A DNA stretch of 64,000 nucleotides, taken from positions 97,514 through 161,513 of the forward strand of contig NZ_BFBB01000001.1 in assembly GCF_003114855.1 (NCBI RefSeq), written 5' to 3'. The translations under genes were made by a program, and so were the position numbers. Under the pieces are notes generated by a model that made no database searches, was not told where the DNA came from, and saw nothing but the letters and a program-made list of their open reading frames with translations. Positions 8,735 through 18,085 of this stretch are shown piece by piece. This stretch comes from Leptospira ryugenii (GTDB lineage Bacteria > Spirochaetota > Leptospiria > Leptospirales > Leptospiraceae). How positions within the stretch are numbered: the stretch's first letter is position 1; each line of letters starts with the position of its first letter.

Positions 8735-9718
8735 ATGGGAAATACAGTAAAAGTTGCAGTGACAGGAGCAGCAGGCCAGATCGGCTATGCTTTGTTATTT
8801 AGAATTGCTTCGGGACAAATGTTTGGACCAGACACTGCAGTTGAGCTTCAGTTATTAGAGTTAGAGCAGGCACTTCCTGCGGCCAAAGGTGTGATTATGG
8901 AGTTGGATGACTGTGCGTTTCCTCTCCTTCACAAAGTCAGTGTAACTTCGAGTGTTGACGAAGCATTCAAGAATGTGAATTGGGCTCTCTTGGTTGGATC
9001 GGTTCCAAGAAAAGCTGGAATGGAACGAGGCGACCTTTTGAAAATCAACGGTGGTATCTTTACCATCCAAGGAAAGGCAATTGAGAAAAATGCGGCAAGC
9101 GACGTGAGAGTACTTGTTGTCGGCAACCCATGCAATACAAACGCCCTCATTGCCATGAACAATGCAAAAGGGGTTCCTAGTGATCGTTGGTTTGCGATGA
9201 CTGGACTCGATGAAAATAGAGCCAAGACACAACTTGCGCAGAAAGCAGGTGTTTTAGTAAAAGAGGTAACAAACGTTGCCATTTGGGGGAACCACTCAGC
9301 GACCCAGTATCCAGATTTTTACAATGCGAAGATCCAAGGTAAGCCTGCAACATCGCTTATTTCGGACGAAGCGTGGTTGAAAACAGACTTTATCTCCACT
9401 GTCCAAAAACGTGGAGCCGCTATCATTGCAGCACGTGGCGCTTCTTCAGCGGCATCTGCAGCAAATGCAGTTGTGGATACTGTTCGGAATATAGTTACTC
9501 CTACAAAACCAGGAGATTGGTTTAGTGCAGCTTGTACTTCAAATGGAGAATATGGGGTTGAGAAGGGTCTTATCTTTGGTTATCCACTCAAATCAGATGG
9601 CAAGAAAGTCGAGATCGTGACAGGTCTTGAGATCAATGCATTTGGGAAGGAAAAGTTTGACATCACCCACAAAGAACTGATCGAAGAGAGAAACGAAGTC
9701 AAAGATATGCTTGGATAG
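8735..9718 (+). CDS. mdh: Malate dehydrogenase
   Basis: Interconverts malate and oxaloacetate with NAD in the TCA cycle. The 327 residues begin with the NAD motif [17 protein letters not shown]. Substrate arginines lie in [14 protein letters not shown] and the catalytic histidine in [13 protein letters not shown]. The sequence belongs to the MDH group with the GAAGQIGY motif, common in Leptospira and actinobacteria. A GGAGA ribosome binding site precedes the ATG. An imperfect hairpin (GCCTCCT at 9742-9748 with AGGAGGC at 9761-9767) follows the gene but has no U-tract. Confidence 0.96.
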   Translation: MGNTVKVAVTGAAGQIGYALLFRIASGQMFGPDTAVELQLLELEQALPAAKGVIMELDDCAFPLLHKVSVTSSVDEAFKNVNWALLVGSVPRKAGMERGDLLKINGGIFTIQGKAIEKNAASDVRVLVVGNPCNTNALIAMNNAKGVPSDRWFAMTGLDENRAKTQLAQKAGVLVKEVTNVAIWGNHSATQYPDFYNAKIQGKPATSLISDEAWLKTDFISTVQKRGAAIIAARGASSAASAANAVVDTVRNIVTPTKPGDWFSAACTSNGEYGVEKGLIFGYPLKSDGKKVEIVTGLEINAFGKEKFDITHKELIEERNEVKDMLG

Positions 9719-9750
9719 GCATAAGAGTCTCAAGTATATTTGCCTCCTTT

Positions 9751-10629
9751 CTATAGAGAGAGGAGGCTCTCCCTTTCTAGCCAATTTTCATATCGCATCC
9801 AAAACTCTTCTGGTTCTTCCCAAAAGGGATAATGTGCACTCTTCTCAAATACAAATTTCTTAAGCCTTGGATTCTGAATACAAACTGGATCCCAAGTAAA
9901 ATGGGGAGCCACTTGAAAATCATACCTTCCCAAGAACAAAGCGGCAGGGATCTGGAGTTCCGATAACAGAGCTTTGCTGTCGATGTTGGCAAATTCTTTA
10001 CCAAATAAATGGTCGAAGGCCAATCGGTTGGTTTTGATGCCTGACCAAAAATGAGATGAGTCTGTCTTCCAATCAAAAAATGCAAGTGCCTCTTCTTTCC
10101 GACAGTAATGGATAAAAAAATGCTCCGGACTCTCTTTGCAATCTGCTTCAAATCTGAGTTGGTTGGCTAGGTTTCTTTCCTTACGTTCCTTCGTTGCCAA
10201 TTGCTCAAAATAAGGTTCTCGAGCGAAAAGCGGAGCACCGTGGTTCGGACCAGTGCCCACGAGTGAAAGGCTCGAAAAACGCTTTGGCTGCGCGTGTGCC
10301 AGTAACAATGCCATATACCCATGTCCTGAATGTCCGAACAAATGGATAGGAACTTCATTCGGGATGCTGTGCGCTATGTATTCTGTAAAGTCAGAGATTA
10401 CCCATGAAAGTTCATAGTCCTCTACGCTATCCTTTGTTCTTTGTAGGTGTGCAAAACCGCGGTGGTCCATCACGATCACTTGGTATTTTTCCAGAATCTT
10501 TGCCTCTGAAAGAAGCCTTGGGTAAAAAAGGTGTGAACCAGGCAAAAAGAGTGCTGAGTCTCGTTTGGGGCTTGCACTTATGCCAAAGGAAAAACCATCA
10601 CGTTTCCAATATTCAATTTTCCATTCCAT
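9751..10629 (-). CDS. Alpha/beta hydrolase
   Basis: About 292 residues from ATG at 10629. The nucleophile elbow is FGHSGHGYMALLLAH, the DHRGF strand follows the early core, and SLVGTGPNHG follows the elbow, as in alpha/beta-hydrolase-fold esterases and haloperoxidase-like enzymes. A late aspartate (LFLGRYDFQV) and a histidine (EKSAHYPFWEEP) complete a plausible Ser-Asp-His triad. There is no signal peptide, so it is probably cytosolic. It diverges from a MarR regulator, and its start codon touches the shared double operator, so repression by that regulator is likely. The substrate is unknown. Confidence 0.85.
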   Translation of the reverse strand: MEWKIEYWKRDGFSFGISASPKRDSALFLPGSHLFYPRLLSEAKILEKYQVIVMDHRGFAHLQRTKDSVEDYELSWVISDFTEYIAHSIPNEVPIHLFGHSGHGYMALLLAHAQPKRFSSLSLVGTGPNHGAPLFAREPYFEQLATKERKERNLANQLRFEADCKESPEHFFIHYCRKEEALAFFDWKTDSSHFWSGIKTNRLAFDHLFGKEFANIDSKALLSELQIPAALFLGRYDFQVAPHFTWDPVCIQNPRLKKFVFEKSAHYPFWEEPEEFWMRYENWLERESLLSL

Positions 10630-10651
10630 ATAGTTGCAATATACAACTATA
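10629..10651. promoter_or_regulatory. MarR-type operator, site 1 (8-7-8 inverted repeat)
   Basis: TATAGTTG at 10629-10636 and CAACTATA at 10644-10651 are exact reverse complements separated by seven bases. The site lies between the divergent hydrolase and marR genes and overlaps the hydrolase start codon. The size and spacing match the operators of dimeric MarR-family proteins. Confidence 0.7.
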
Positions 10652-10672
10652 TGGTTGTGGATTGCAACTATA
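10650..10672. promoter_or_regulatory. MarR-type operator, site 2 (8-7-8 inverted repeat, one mismatch)
   Basis: TATGGTTG at 10650-10657 and CAACTATA at 10665-10672 repeat the site 1 design with a single mismatch. Its centre is 21 bases from that of site 1, two helical turns, so two dimers could bind the same DNA face. The outer arms of both sites also form a 12-bp perfect inverted repeat (10629-10640 with 10661-10672). The site ends 12 bases before the regulator's start. Confidence 0.68.
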
Positions 10673-10684
10673 ATTCTTGCCAAG

Positions 10685-11164
10685 ATGAGAAAAGATTTTT
10701 TACTGAGAGATATGGAAGCAAAGCAGTCATCTTTTGGCCTTCATCTGAGCGATACACTTTTACTGATGAGAAAGTACCTTTCTCTGCAATTTCAAAATTC
10801 TAATTCTGAACTTAGGTTTGAAGACTGGATGGCTTTGCTCCCCGTTTGGGAACGACCTGGGATCTCTCAGAAAGAACTCTCGGAAGCTTTGGTTCGGGAC
10901 AAAACAACTATCTCTCGTCTAGTAGATGTATGGGTTAACAAAGCCTGGGTCGAAAGAAAGGCCGATCCCAATGATAAACGTCTCTACCGACTTTATCTTA
11001 GCACCAAGGGCGAGAAGGTTTGGAAAAAAGGGCTACCTTTGGTTGAAGATGCAGACCGTGTGTTTAGGAGTGGTCTGACCTCTCAGGAAGAGAAAACGTT
11101 TTATCAACTACTATTCCAATTGCGATCTTCTGTTCTCTTGGAAATGGAAAATTCAAATCATTGA
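10685..11164 (+). CDS. MarR-family transcriptional regulator
   Basis: About 159 residues with a winged-helix DNA-binding region: helix-turn-helix ISQKELSEALVRDKTTISRLVDVWV, then the wing segment ADPNDKRLYRLYLSTKGE, both hallmarks of MarR proteins. It probably represses itself and the divergent hydrolase through the double operator at 10629-10672, responding to an unknown small molecule. Start choice is uncertain: ATG at 10685 is favoured, ATG at 10712 is possible, and a TTG at 10634 lies inside the operator and is unlikely. Its 3' end overlaps the convergent prmC by 12 bases. Confidence 0.88.
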   Translation: MRKDFLLRDMEAKQSSFGLHLSDTLLLMRKYLSLQFQNSNSELRFEDWMALLPVWERPGISQKELSEALVRDKTTISRLVDVWVNKAWVERKADPNDKRLYRLYLSTKGEKVWKKGLPLVEDADRVFRSGLTSQEEKTFYQLLFQLRSSVLLEMENSNH

Positions 11165-12016
11165 TTTTCCGATGATAAACCTATCTTTGCTAGAGCTATC
11201 TTTGATGATCTCGATATCGCCCAATGAGAAAGTAGAGGCTAAGTCTGCAAGTTTGTGAATGAACTTTGGATGTGTCTCGATCGCAAAGACTCCTGTGGGA
11301 ATTAAGTGATCAGCAAACGATTGAAATATCTGTTTATGAAATTCGAAAATATTTTCTATGAATAGAGCCTGGTGCGGCTCATAAGCTACAACATCTTTCA
11401 TGATGTCCTCTTTTTCTTCAAGAGGTATGTAGGGTGGGTTAGAAAGTATGAGATCAAACTTTACTTCTGAAGACAGTTTGTTCGCAAGATCTGAAAGGAT
11501 AAAGTTGCACCTATCATTAACTTGCAAATTTTCCGCATTTTTTTTTGCGACATTCAAACTTTCCTCAGAAATATCTGTAAGGGTAACAAAGAAATGAGGA
11601 AATAGTTTTGCAAGGCTAAGTCCAATGCAACCACTCCCTGTCCCTAAATCCCAAAGTTGAAGAGGTTTATCCTCCTTTTCATATCGCAATCGAATGAGTT
11701 CTACCAGTTCCTCTGTTTCGGGTCTTGGAATGAGAACCGATTCGTTTACAAAAAAGTCAAATTGATGGAATCCTTTTTTTCCAATGATGTAAGCAACAGG
11801 TTTGGATTTGCTCCGGTCCACAATCCTCTCTCTATACTCTTCAATTTCTTTCGAGGATAGAGGCATTTCAAATTTTGCATACAGTTGAATTCTTGTTAAT
11901 CGAAGCAAATCAGCAAGTATCCATTCAGCATCGGTTCTTGCCGAAGGTATCCCTTTTTTTTTCAGGAAATCTGTAGACTTGTTGAGGAAATGAAGGATGT
12001 TATTGGGATCGGTCAT
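11153..12016 (-). CDS. prmC: Release factor glutamine methyltransferase
   Basis: Methylates the glutamine of the GGQ motif in peptide chain release factors. The N-terminal helical domain is followed by RPETEELVE, the SAM motif WDLGTGSGCIGLSLAK, and the catalytic NPPY loop (LILSNPPYIPLEE), all diagnostic of PrmC/HemK. Length (287 residues) is normal. It lies 17 bases downstream of tRNA-Arg and is probably cotranscribed with the upstream cyclic-nucleotide-binding genes. The usual prfA neighbour is absent from the window. Confidence 0.95.
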   Translation of the reverse strand: MTDPNNILHFLNKSTDFLKKKGIPSARTDAEWILADLLRLTRIQLYAKFEMPLSSKEIEEYRERIVDRSKSKPVAYIIGKKGFHQFDFFVNESVLIPRPETEELVELIRLRYEKEDKPLQLWDLGTGSGCIGLSLAKLFPHFFVTLTDISEESLNVAKKNAENLQVNDRCNFILSDLANKLSSEVKFDLILSNPPYIPLEEKEDIMKDVVAYEPHQALFIENIFEFHKQIFQSFADHLIPTGVFAIETHPKFIHKLADLASTFSLGDIEIIKDSSSKDRFIIGKSMI

Positions 12017-12033
12017 GGAAATGATGCAAACCT

Positions 12034-12106
12034 TGCCCCCGACAGGATTCGAACCTGTGTCCCCAGTTTAGGAAACTAGTGCTCTATCCACCTGAGCTAC
12101 GGGAGC
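12034..12106 (-). tRNA. tRNA-Arg (anticodon CCT)
   Basis: The minus strand folds into a standard cloverleaf of 73 nt. Acceptor stem GCTCCCG pairs with CGGGGGC, with discriminator A and no encoded CCA. The D-arm is GCTC...GAGC. The anticodon stem CTAGT/ACTGG carries loop TTCCTAA, and the T-arm is ACAGG TTCGAAT CCTGT. Anticodon CCT reads AGG (Arg). It begins one base after the stop codon of the upstream Crp-like gene and ends 17 bases before prmC, so it is probably cut from a polycistronic transcript. Confidence 0.95.
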
Positions 12107-12107
12107 T

Positions 12108-12755
12108 TTATGATGGTTTACGTTTCTGATTCACAATCCTTTGGAAGTCGTTGATATTGTGAATAACAATTTTATCTGGATACAAATCTAATTTGCCTGT
12201 TTTTACATATTGCATGATGACTTTTTGCACCTCACCAACTGGTTGTGCACACCAGTTGGCAATATCATCTACAGTGGCATTCAGAATGATTTCATTGTAG
12301 GTATCATTGTTGTACTGTTTTTCATAGAGCATGACAAAGACATCGCAGACTTTACCCACCATATCATCCATTAGCAGTATCATAAGGCGGCGCTTTTGGT
12401 CGTAAATTCTGGATGAAAAGATATGAAGTAGTTTCATCGCCAAAGCTGGGTTTTTGGTCATGAGCATTTCAAAATTCGCTCTGTTGAAGTTTAGAGCCTT
12501 TACTTCTGTGACCGCAATGGCTGTAGCTGACCTAGGCTGCTCTTCGAGAATCGCCATCTCTCCGAGGATATCTCCCGCTTCGAGGATATCGAGTGTCTTG
12601 ATGGAAGTGCCAATCGTTTTTGTGATCTTTACCTTTCCTTCTTTGATAAGATAAAAATCATTTCCTGGTTCATACTCACAGAAAAGCACTTCATTGGGCT
12701 CAAACACCTTCCCAAATTTCCCAAACATTGCTTCTAACATTTGGTCATTCATCAC
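12108..12755 (-). CDS. Crp/Fnr-family cyclic nucleotide-binding protein
   Basis: 215 residues. An N-terminal cyclic-nucleotide-binding beta-roll is visible ([14 protein letters not shown], then [21 protein letters not shown], which contains the phosphate-binding GEMA...RSA element). A C-terminal region with a possible winged helix-turn-helix follows ([21 protein letters not shown]). It may be a cAMP-responsive transcription factor; nucleotidyl cyclases are numerous in Leptospira. It abuts the upstream cyclic-nucleotide/TPR gene with no gap and is directly followed by tRNA-Arg. Confidence 0.85.
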   Translation of the reverse strand: MMNDQMLEAMFGKFGKVFEPNEVLFCEYEPGNDFYLIKEGKVKITKTIGTSIKTLDILEAGDILGEMAILEEQPRSATAIAVTEVKALNFNRANFEMLMTKNPALAMKLLHIFSSRIYDQKRRLMILLMDDMVGKVCDVFVMLYEKQYNNDTYNEIILNATVDDIANWCAQPVGEVQKVIMQYVKTGKLDLYPDKIVIHNINDFQRIVNQKRKPS

Positions 12756-13805
12756 TTACCTCCCTTTTAGTTTTTTCTTGGCATCTTCTGAGATGCTATC
12801 ATCGAGAGGAGGGATGTTGACAACTTTCTGGAAAAACTGGTTTGCTTTGTCGCGGTCACCATTGGCCTCGGTGGCTAGAGCCAAATGGTAGAGGTTTTCT
12901 TTGAGCAACATACCTTTGGGGTATTTTTTGATATAACTAGAAAAGATGCCTATGCTGGCTGCAAAATCCTTACTTTTATAGAGGACTTTTCCGTAATGGA
13001 AGAGTGAGTTTTCCACCAATTGCTCTTCTTCCTGTGTGACTGTGTCTGTGCGATCAGAGAGATCCTTATAGATATTTGCGGCATCCTCATACTTCAAGGC
13101 ATTGAACAAAGTTGAGGCTTTATCAAAGAGAGCTTGGATGGAATTGGGATCGATAGAGGATGGGGTATTGTCCTTTGTGACGGCAGCAGTGCGGAGCATT
13201 TCCTGTAACTTTCCTGTTTGTGAGCCAGGTTCTGGTTTGTAGACTAGATCAGGAACACTCAATGGGAAAGGCGTTTTTTTGGAAGCGAAGTCTTGCAATT
13301 GTTTGGCACGGTCTACGTACGTTCCGTCCGGATAGTGAGAAAGGTACTGATTGAAAGCATATACAGCATGTTCGTAATTCCCATTTTTATAAAAAACCTC
13401 TGCGACGTTCATCAGCTCGAAAGCGGGATTTTTGGCCTCCCCTTGGCCTAGAATTTCCCTGACTTGCCTATGGACCTGTCGCAATTGGCTAGAGAATACC
13501 TTTAGCATCTTGATGATTAAGTGTGTTTTATCACTAACGAATTTTTCAAATTCTGGGACTTTGAAGACGAGAACTGTTGCAGCGCCGATGACTTGTGCCG
13601 TCTCCTCTCTAGGGTAGCGACCGATGGCACTCTTTACGCCAAAAAATTCACCGATCTTAACATCTTCTTTGAGCTCCACGCCGTTGATATTTGTATAGGT
13701 AAGTACTACTCTTCCTTTTTGAAGAACAAAGATATCCTCTGCCTTGTCTTTCTCAAAATAGACAATTGAACCGCCTTTATAATTTCGAACAATTGGACCA
13801 GACAA
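12756..13805 (-). CDS. Cyclic nucleotide-binding domain protein with TPR-like C-terminus
   Basis: About 349 residues: an N-terminal cyclic-nucleotide-binding-like beta-roll (residues 5-115, with FVLQKGRVVLTY and GEFFGVKSAIGR), then helical tetratricopeptide repeats (AEVFYKNGNYEHAVYAFNQYL and a second block of repeats towards the C-terminus). The phosphate-binding loop is altered from the classic GEMALL form, so ligand binding is unsure. The start is TTG at 13805, supported by GAGGA six to seven bases upstream and by the domain boundary; an in-frame ATG at 13871 would overlap the upstream gene. It probably works with the adjacent Crp-like protein. Confidence 0.82.
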   Translation of the reverse strand: MSGPIVRNYKGGSIVYFEKDKAEDIFVLQKGRVVLTYTNINGVELKEDVKIGEFFGVKSAIGRYPREETAQVIGAATVLVFKVPEFEKFVSDKTHLIIKMLKVFSSQLRQVHRQVREILGQGEAKNPAFELMNVAEVFYKNGNYEHAVYAFNQYLSHYPDGTYVDRAKQLQDFASKKTPFPLSVPDLVYKPEPGSQTGKLQEMLRTAAVTKDNTPSSIDPNSIQALFDKASTLFNALKYEDAANIYKDLSDRTDTVTQEEEQLVENSLFHYGKVLYKSKDFAASIGIFSSYIKKYPKGMLLKENLYHLALATEANGDRDKANQFFQKVVNIPPLDDSISEDAKKKLKGR

Positions 13806-13824
13806 GGATTTCCTCTTTAGCGTT

Positions 13825-15057
13825 TCATTTTTCGGAAACAGGCAAAAAAGCCAATTCCTTTTTGTATCCAAGGCTTGCGGAAACTTGATTTAATAAGGAG
13901 ACTGGCGATCCCGCTACAATTTTATCCTGATCCTTCCAGATAATTCTCTCAAAGTTGGTCCTCATCTCTGTAAATATTTTTTCGTAGAGTGGGGAGCCCC
14001 AGGAAGGGTTTCCGTCTATGACCATTAAATCTATGGAAGAAGTAGTGAGTTTTGATAGAAAGTTTTCTTCCGCCTCCGCTGTAGAGGAAATTAGGATAAA
14101 ATCGGCTGTTTTTCCAGGGCTAAGTTGGCCAACTTTTGGATCGCGGATTGCATTTGCTGCATTTTGCGTTATCCATTGTAAAATCGTCTCATCACTGAGT
14201 TCTGCATCGTATAGTTTTTCAAATATTTCTTTTGCAAAGCGTATCTCTTCCAATAAATGCAATGAGCCCGAAGGGGAGAAGTCTGTGCCAAGACAAACAT
14301 TTACACCTGAGTCCAAAAATAGCTTTATATTTGTAGTTTTTCCAAAGATGTGAATGTTAGATGATGGGCACCAAACGACTGTTGCTTTGTTTTTTGCGAT
14401 GATGTCTACTTCTCTCTGGCCAAATGGGAGGCAATGAACGAGAACAGAGTTCGGACCTAGCGCATTCATTTTTTCAAGTCTTCGTAAAGAGACGATGGAT
14501 TCCTCGTCAATGCCTTCCCCTAAATGGGTAATGAATGGACGATTGTTTTCCTCGGCCAATTTATATTCTAAGGCGGCACCTTCTCCCCAATTTAAGCTAT
14601 AGTTACCAATTGAATGGGCAAGGTAGTAATTGTTGACCAGTTTCGTTGGAAGAGTTTCAGAAAATGGTTTCGAAATATGCGTAGGGATATGGTCAAATAC
14701 CATACTCACACCGGAAAATAAATTTTTATAGGCACCTAGGTAGTACAATAACTCTGCATCGATTTGTTGTCGCTCTGCAAATACCGCAGATGACTTATAT
14801 AAATTATCAAAAGACAACCAGGATATATGTTTGTTTTCTCCACCTACTTTTGGCAAATAAGAGGCGAGAAGGTGGTCATGCATATTGATAAAACTTGGTA
14901 AGACTAATGATTGATTTCCATCGTAGCTAGGAAGAGATGCGTTCCAGTCTCCACTCTCTCCCATGGCCGTGATGAGGCTACCTTCGACTTGTAGAGAACC
15001 TAAAACAAACTCTTTCTTGTTCCAAATTTTGACATTTTTTAAAATAAAGCCGGACAT
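13825..15057 (-). CDS. Amidohydrolase-family protein (cytosine/SAH deaminase-like)
   Basis: 410 residues of the metal-dependent amidohydrolase superfamily. The first metal motif is INMHDHLL, a later histidine is in ITHLGEGIDEES, another in LVHCLPF, and the aspartate is in CLGTDFSPS, followed by the VGQLSPGKTADF segment. The pattern is closest to the ATZ/TRZ-SAH/MTA deaminase subgroup, but the substrate cannot be read from sequence. Start and stop overlap the LysM gene by one base, so the pair is cotranscribed. Confidence 0.85.
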   Translation of the reverse strand: MSGFILKNVKIWNKKEFVLGSLQVEGSLITAMGESGDWNASLPSYDGNQSLVLPSFINMHDHLLASYLPKVGGENKHISWLSFDNLYKSSAVFAERQQIDAELLYYLGAYKNLFSGVSMVFDHIPTHISKPFSETLPTKLVNNYYLAHSIGNYSLNWGEGAALEYKLAEENNRPFITHLGEGIDEESIVSLRRLEKMNALGPNSVLVHCLPFGQREVDIIAKNKATVVWCPSSNIHIFGKTTNIKLFLDSGVNVCLGTDFSPSGSLHLLEEIRFAKEIFEKLYDAELSDETILQWITQNAANAIRDPKVGQLSPGKTADFILISSTAEAEENFLSKLTTSSIDLMVIDGNPSWGSPLYEKIFTEMRTNFERIIWKDQDKIVAGSPVSLLNQVSASLGYKKELAFLPVSEK

Positions 15058-15701
15058 TATGAACTCCCGATCTGAAAGAATTGGATAGGATTGACTGCTG
15101 ATTTGTTTTGGTTTACTTGGAAGTAAAGCCCTTTGTTTTTTGATATGGAACCAAGCCTTTGTTTTGCCTCTACATTTTGACCTTCATTTACGTAGACGCG
15201 TTCCAAGTTTCCATACACTGAATACCAGCCATTTTGGTGTTCGAGGATGACAAAGTTATCATATCCATCCATATAGTCGATATTGATCACTTTTCCAGGC
15301 AATGTAGACCTAACATAGCCCGGATTTAATTTTGTAAATTCTACACCTTTGTGAGGAATATGGCTAGTATCAGAAAACGGATGTTTAATGGACTCCCTTT
15401 GGGAGAGAGGGAAGTTTGGTTTACCGGGAGGTTTTTTTTCTTTTAACTCTTCCGAACTAGGCCCGAGGCTTTTCACGCGAATGGTCTCGTCTACATATAG
15501 GGCATCAGAAACAGTTCTTCCATTCCATGAGGCTAGTGTTTTTGGGTCGAGGTTGAACTTTCTTGCTGTTGAATACCAACTATCACCAGCTTGCACACGA
15601 TAGGTGCCGGCCTTTTTTTCATCCTTTTCCCGTCCATGGATCGATAGGACAAAAAGAAAAGAGCCAATCAGTGATACGGAAACTAAAATCGATTTCTGCA
15701 T
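15057..15701 (-). CDS. LysM and degenerate M23 (LytM) domain protein
   Basis: 214 residues with a signal peptide (about 1-23), a LysM peptidoglycan-binding repeat (TYRVQAGDSWYSTARKFNL, residues 33-77) and a LytM/M23 fold. Zinc-ligand positions are altered: HxxxD reads HKGVE, the catalytic YxHL segment reads YGNL, and HxH reads LYFQV. It is therefore probably not an active endopeptidase but, like EnvC or NlpD, an activator or scaffold acting on peptidoglycan in the periplasm. It heads a minus-strand run that ends in prmC. Confidence 0.83.
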   Translation of the reverse strand: MQKSILVSVSLIGSFLFVLSIHGREKDEKKAGTYRVQAGDSWYSTARKFNLDPKTLASWNGRTVSDALYVDETIRVKSLGPSSEELKEKKPPGKPNFPLSQRESIKHPFSDTSHIPHKGVEFTKLNPGYVRSTLPGKVINIDYMDGYDNFVILEHQNGWYSVYGNLERVYVNEGQNVEAKQRLGSISKNKGLYFQVNQNKSAVNPIQFFQIGSS

Positions 15702-15774
15702 GGCATCGGTATCCCAATTATCGACAGAGTTCTGCCTGGTAGGCTAGGAAATTAACTATCTCGCTCGGTAAAAA

Positions 15775-15810
15775 AGACAAAAAAAAAGGCAGGTTTCCAC
15801 CTGCCTTTTG
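15775..15810 (-). terminator. Rho-independent terminator of fusA
   Basis: On the minus strand, 28 bases after the fusA stop, a GGCAGGT stem (15799-15805) pairs with ACCTGCC (15788-15794) across a four-base loop. A T-run (complement of the A-tract ending at 15787) follows at once. This is a textbook intrinsic terminator. The A/T flanks extend the stem by four pairs. Confidence 0.9.
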
Positions 15811-15837
15811 TGACTTGTTCCAAAGACCAAGCTATGA

Positions 15838-17955
15838 TTATTCGTCGTCTTTGCTATTGACTTTGTATTTTTTCATTAACTCTTCGGCCACGTTTCTTGG
15901 GACAGGAGCATACTTGGAAAATTCCATAGCAAACTCTGCCTTTCCTTGTGTGGAGGAACGAAGCACAGTGGAGTAACCAAACATGTCCGCGAGAGGGACT
16001 TCAGCTTCAATCTTTGCATAGCCACCTTCCTCGGTTGTGTTTAAGATCATACCTCGTCTTTGGTTAATGGAGGCAAGGATGGCACCTTGGAACTCAGACG
16101 GTCCTTCCACATCCACTTTCATGATTGGTTCTAGGATGATGGGAGCGGCTTTTGAGAAGCCTTGTCTGAATGCATACCGTGCACCAATTTGGAAGGCCAT
16201 ATCCGAGGAGTCCACATCGTGGTATGCTCCATCGTTGATTGTACAGCGAACTCCAATAATTGGGAATCCAATGAGCGATCCTCTTTCCAAACAGGAACGG
16301 AATCCTTTGTCGCAAGATCCAATGTACTCACGAGGGATAGATCCACCAACGATCTTATCTACAAATTCATAGTCCTTGCCTTCATCCAAAGGAATTGGAT
16401 CCATGATGCCTGCCACACGTGAGAATTGTCCCTGGCCACCAGTTTGCTTTTTGTGAGTGTAATCAAAATCAGCAGATTTGGTGATGGTTTCGCGGTAGGC
16501 AACTTGCGGTGCTCCCGTCACTAAATCCACACCATACTCTCTCTTCATCCTTTCGATATAGACTTCTAAGTGCAATTCACCCATACCTTTGATGATGGTC
16601 TGGCCGGATTCCTTGTCCATTTCCGTTTGGAAAGTTGGGTCTTCTTTTGTGAATCGGTTCAATGCCTTTGCTAAGTTCGGGAGTTGTTTTGATTCTTTGC
16701 ACTCGATGGTAAGGGAAATAACAGGGCTTGGAACAAACATTGATTCCATTGTTACTTTGACTTTTCCATCAGTGAATGTATCCCCTGAGGCACAATCAAT
16801 ACCAAAAAGGGCAACAATATCTCCAGCCTCTGCTTTGGTAATGTCTTCCATTTCATTGGAGTGCATACGCACCAATCTACCAACGTTGTGACGTTTGTTG
16901 TTGGAGGCATTGTAAATGGTCATACCTTTTTCGAGTTTGCCTTGGTAAACACGAACGTATGTTAGCTGCCCATACCTTCCATCTTCAAGTTTAAATGCTA
17001 AACAAACAAGAGGTTTTTCAGGGTCAGATTCCATGATGACTTCATTTTCTTCATTGCCTACTTCTTTGGCTCTGTTCACAACATCATAGGGAGAGGCTAA
17101 AAAGTCTGCTACGCCATCGAGTAGCTTTTGAACACCTTTGTTTTTGAAAGCTGATCCCATAAAAACAGGAACAAACTTAAGTTGGAGCACCCCTCGTCGG
17201 ATTGCTTCCTTGATTCTTGCTTCAGTAGGTGTGCCTTCTAAAAGTTCTTCAGTCAATTCATCACTGAAGAGGGATACTGCATCGAGTAATCCTTCTCTTT
17301 TTTCTTCTGCTTGGGCTTTTAACTCCTCAGGGATTTCAGTGATTTTGATGTCCTGACCGTTGGGACCTTCGAAGTAATATGCCTTCATCTCAATGAGGTC
17401 TATGATTCCTTTTAGGTCGTTTTCCAATCCGATTGGGATTTGGACGGCATGTGCGTTTAGGTGTAATTTTTCTCTGAGTTGTTCGATCACACGCCAAGGG
17501 TTGGCACCAGTTCTGTCCAATTTGTTGATGAAGGCAACACGAGGGACACTGTATCGCTTCATCTGTCGGTCTACTGTGATGGACTGAGATTGCACACCCG
17601 CCACCCCACAGAGTACCATAATCGCTGAATCAAGTACCCTAAGGGAGCGCTCCACCTCGATGGTGAAATCCACGTGGCCTGGTGTGTCAATGATGTTGAT
17701 GGTAATGTCTTTCCAAGTGGCGTAGGTAGCGGCTGACTGGATTGTAATCCCACGCTCACGCTCCAAGTCCATACTGTCCATAGTGGCACCAACGCCGTCT
17801 TTTCCGCGCACCTCATGGATGGCGTGGATTTTGTTCGTATAGAATAAAATACGTTCTGTCAGGGTGGTTTTCCCTGAGTCAATGTGTGCAGAAATTCCGA
17901 TATTACGGATTTTCTCTAATTTTGGATCCCTTTTTGTCGCTGTCGTTGCGGTCAT
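15838..17955 (-). CDS. fusA: Elongation factor G (mitochondrial EFG1-like spirochaetal type)
   Basis: The 705-residue GTPase that drives ribosomal translocation. G-motifs: AHIDSGKTT (P-loop), RERGITI (switch), DTPGHVDF and NKLDRTGA. Domains II-V follow at normal length. The serine in HIDSGKTT and other features ([19 protein letters not shown]) match the group shared by mitochondrial EFG1 and the spirochaete/planctomycete spdEFG1 factors, in contrast to the usual bacterial HIDAGKTT. Organisms with this type usually carry a second factor for ribosome recycling. GGGGA precedes the ATG. It stands alone, divergent from trkH, with its own terminator. Confidence 0.96.
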   Translation of the reverse strand: MTATTATKRDPKLEKIRNIGISAHIDSGKTTLTERILFYTNKIHAIHEVRGKDGVGATMDSMDLERERGITIQSAATYATWKDITINIIDTPGHVDFTIEVERSLRVLDSAIMVLCGVAGVQSQSITVDRQMKRYSVPRVAFINKLDRTGANPWRVIEQLREKLHLNAHAVQIPIGLENDLKGIIDLIEMKAYYFEGPNGQDIKITEIPEELKAQAEEKREGLLDAVSLFSDELTEELLEGTPTEARIKEAIRRGVLQLKFVPVFMGSAFKNKGVQKLLDGVADFLASPYDVVNRAKEVGNEENEVIMESDPEKPLVCLAFKLEDGRYGQLTYVRVYQGKLEKGMTIYNASNNKRHNVGRLVRMHSNEMEDITKAEAGDIVALFGIDCASGDTFTDGKVKVTMESMFVPSPVISLTIECKESKQLPNLAKALNRFTKEDPTFQTEMDKESGQTIIKGMGELHLEVYIERMKREYGVDLVTGAPQVAYRETITKSADFDYTHKKQTGGQGQFSRVAGIMDPIPLDEGKDYEFVDKIVGGSIPREYIGSCDKGFRSCLERGSLIGFPIIGVRCTINDGAYHDVDSSDMAFQIGARYAFRQGFSKAAPIILEPIMKVDVEGPSEFQGAILASINQRRGMILNTTEEGGYAKIEAEVPLADMFGYSTVLRSSTQGKAEFAMEFSKYAPVPRNVAEELMKKYKVNSKDDE

Positions 17956-18085
17956 ACATTCCCCGTAACAGAAATGAATACATTTCTTCTGATTCTACCA
18001 AGATCAGAAATTGAGCTGTTTTGTAAAGTACTTGGGCTTTTTTAGGTGGGCGAAATCCTAGGTCATCTAGGCATTCGGATATAGT

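Noticed and set aside
9742..9767. Terminator between mdh and the hydrolase
   Set aside because: The hairpin lacks a T-run on both strands and lies partly in the hydrolase coding sequence.
10634..10684. N-terminal extension of the MarR gene from TTG 10634
   Set aside because: It would be translated from the operator itself, and the extra residues do not resemble MarR proteins.
13806..13871. N-terminal extension of the cyclic-nucleotide/TPR gene from ATG 13871
   Set aside because: It overlaps the upstream gene, and the TTG at 13805 has a much better ribosome binding site.
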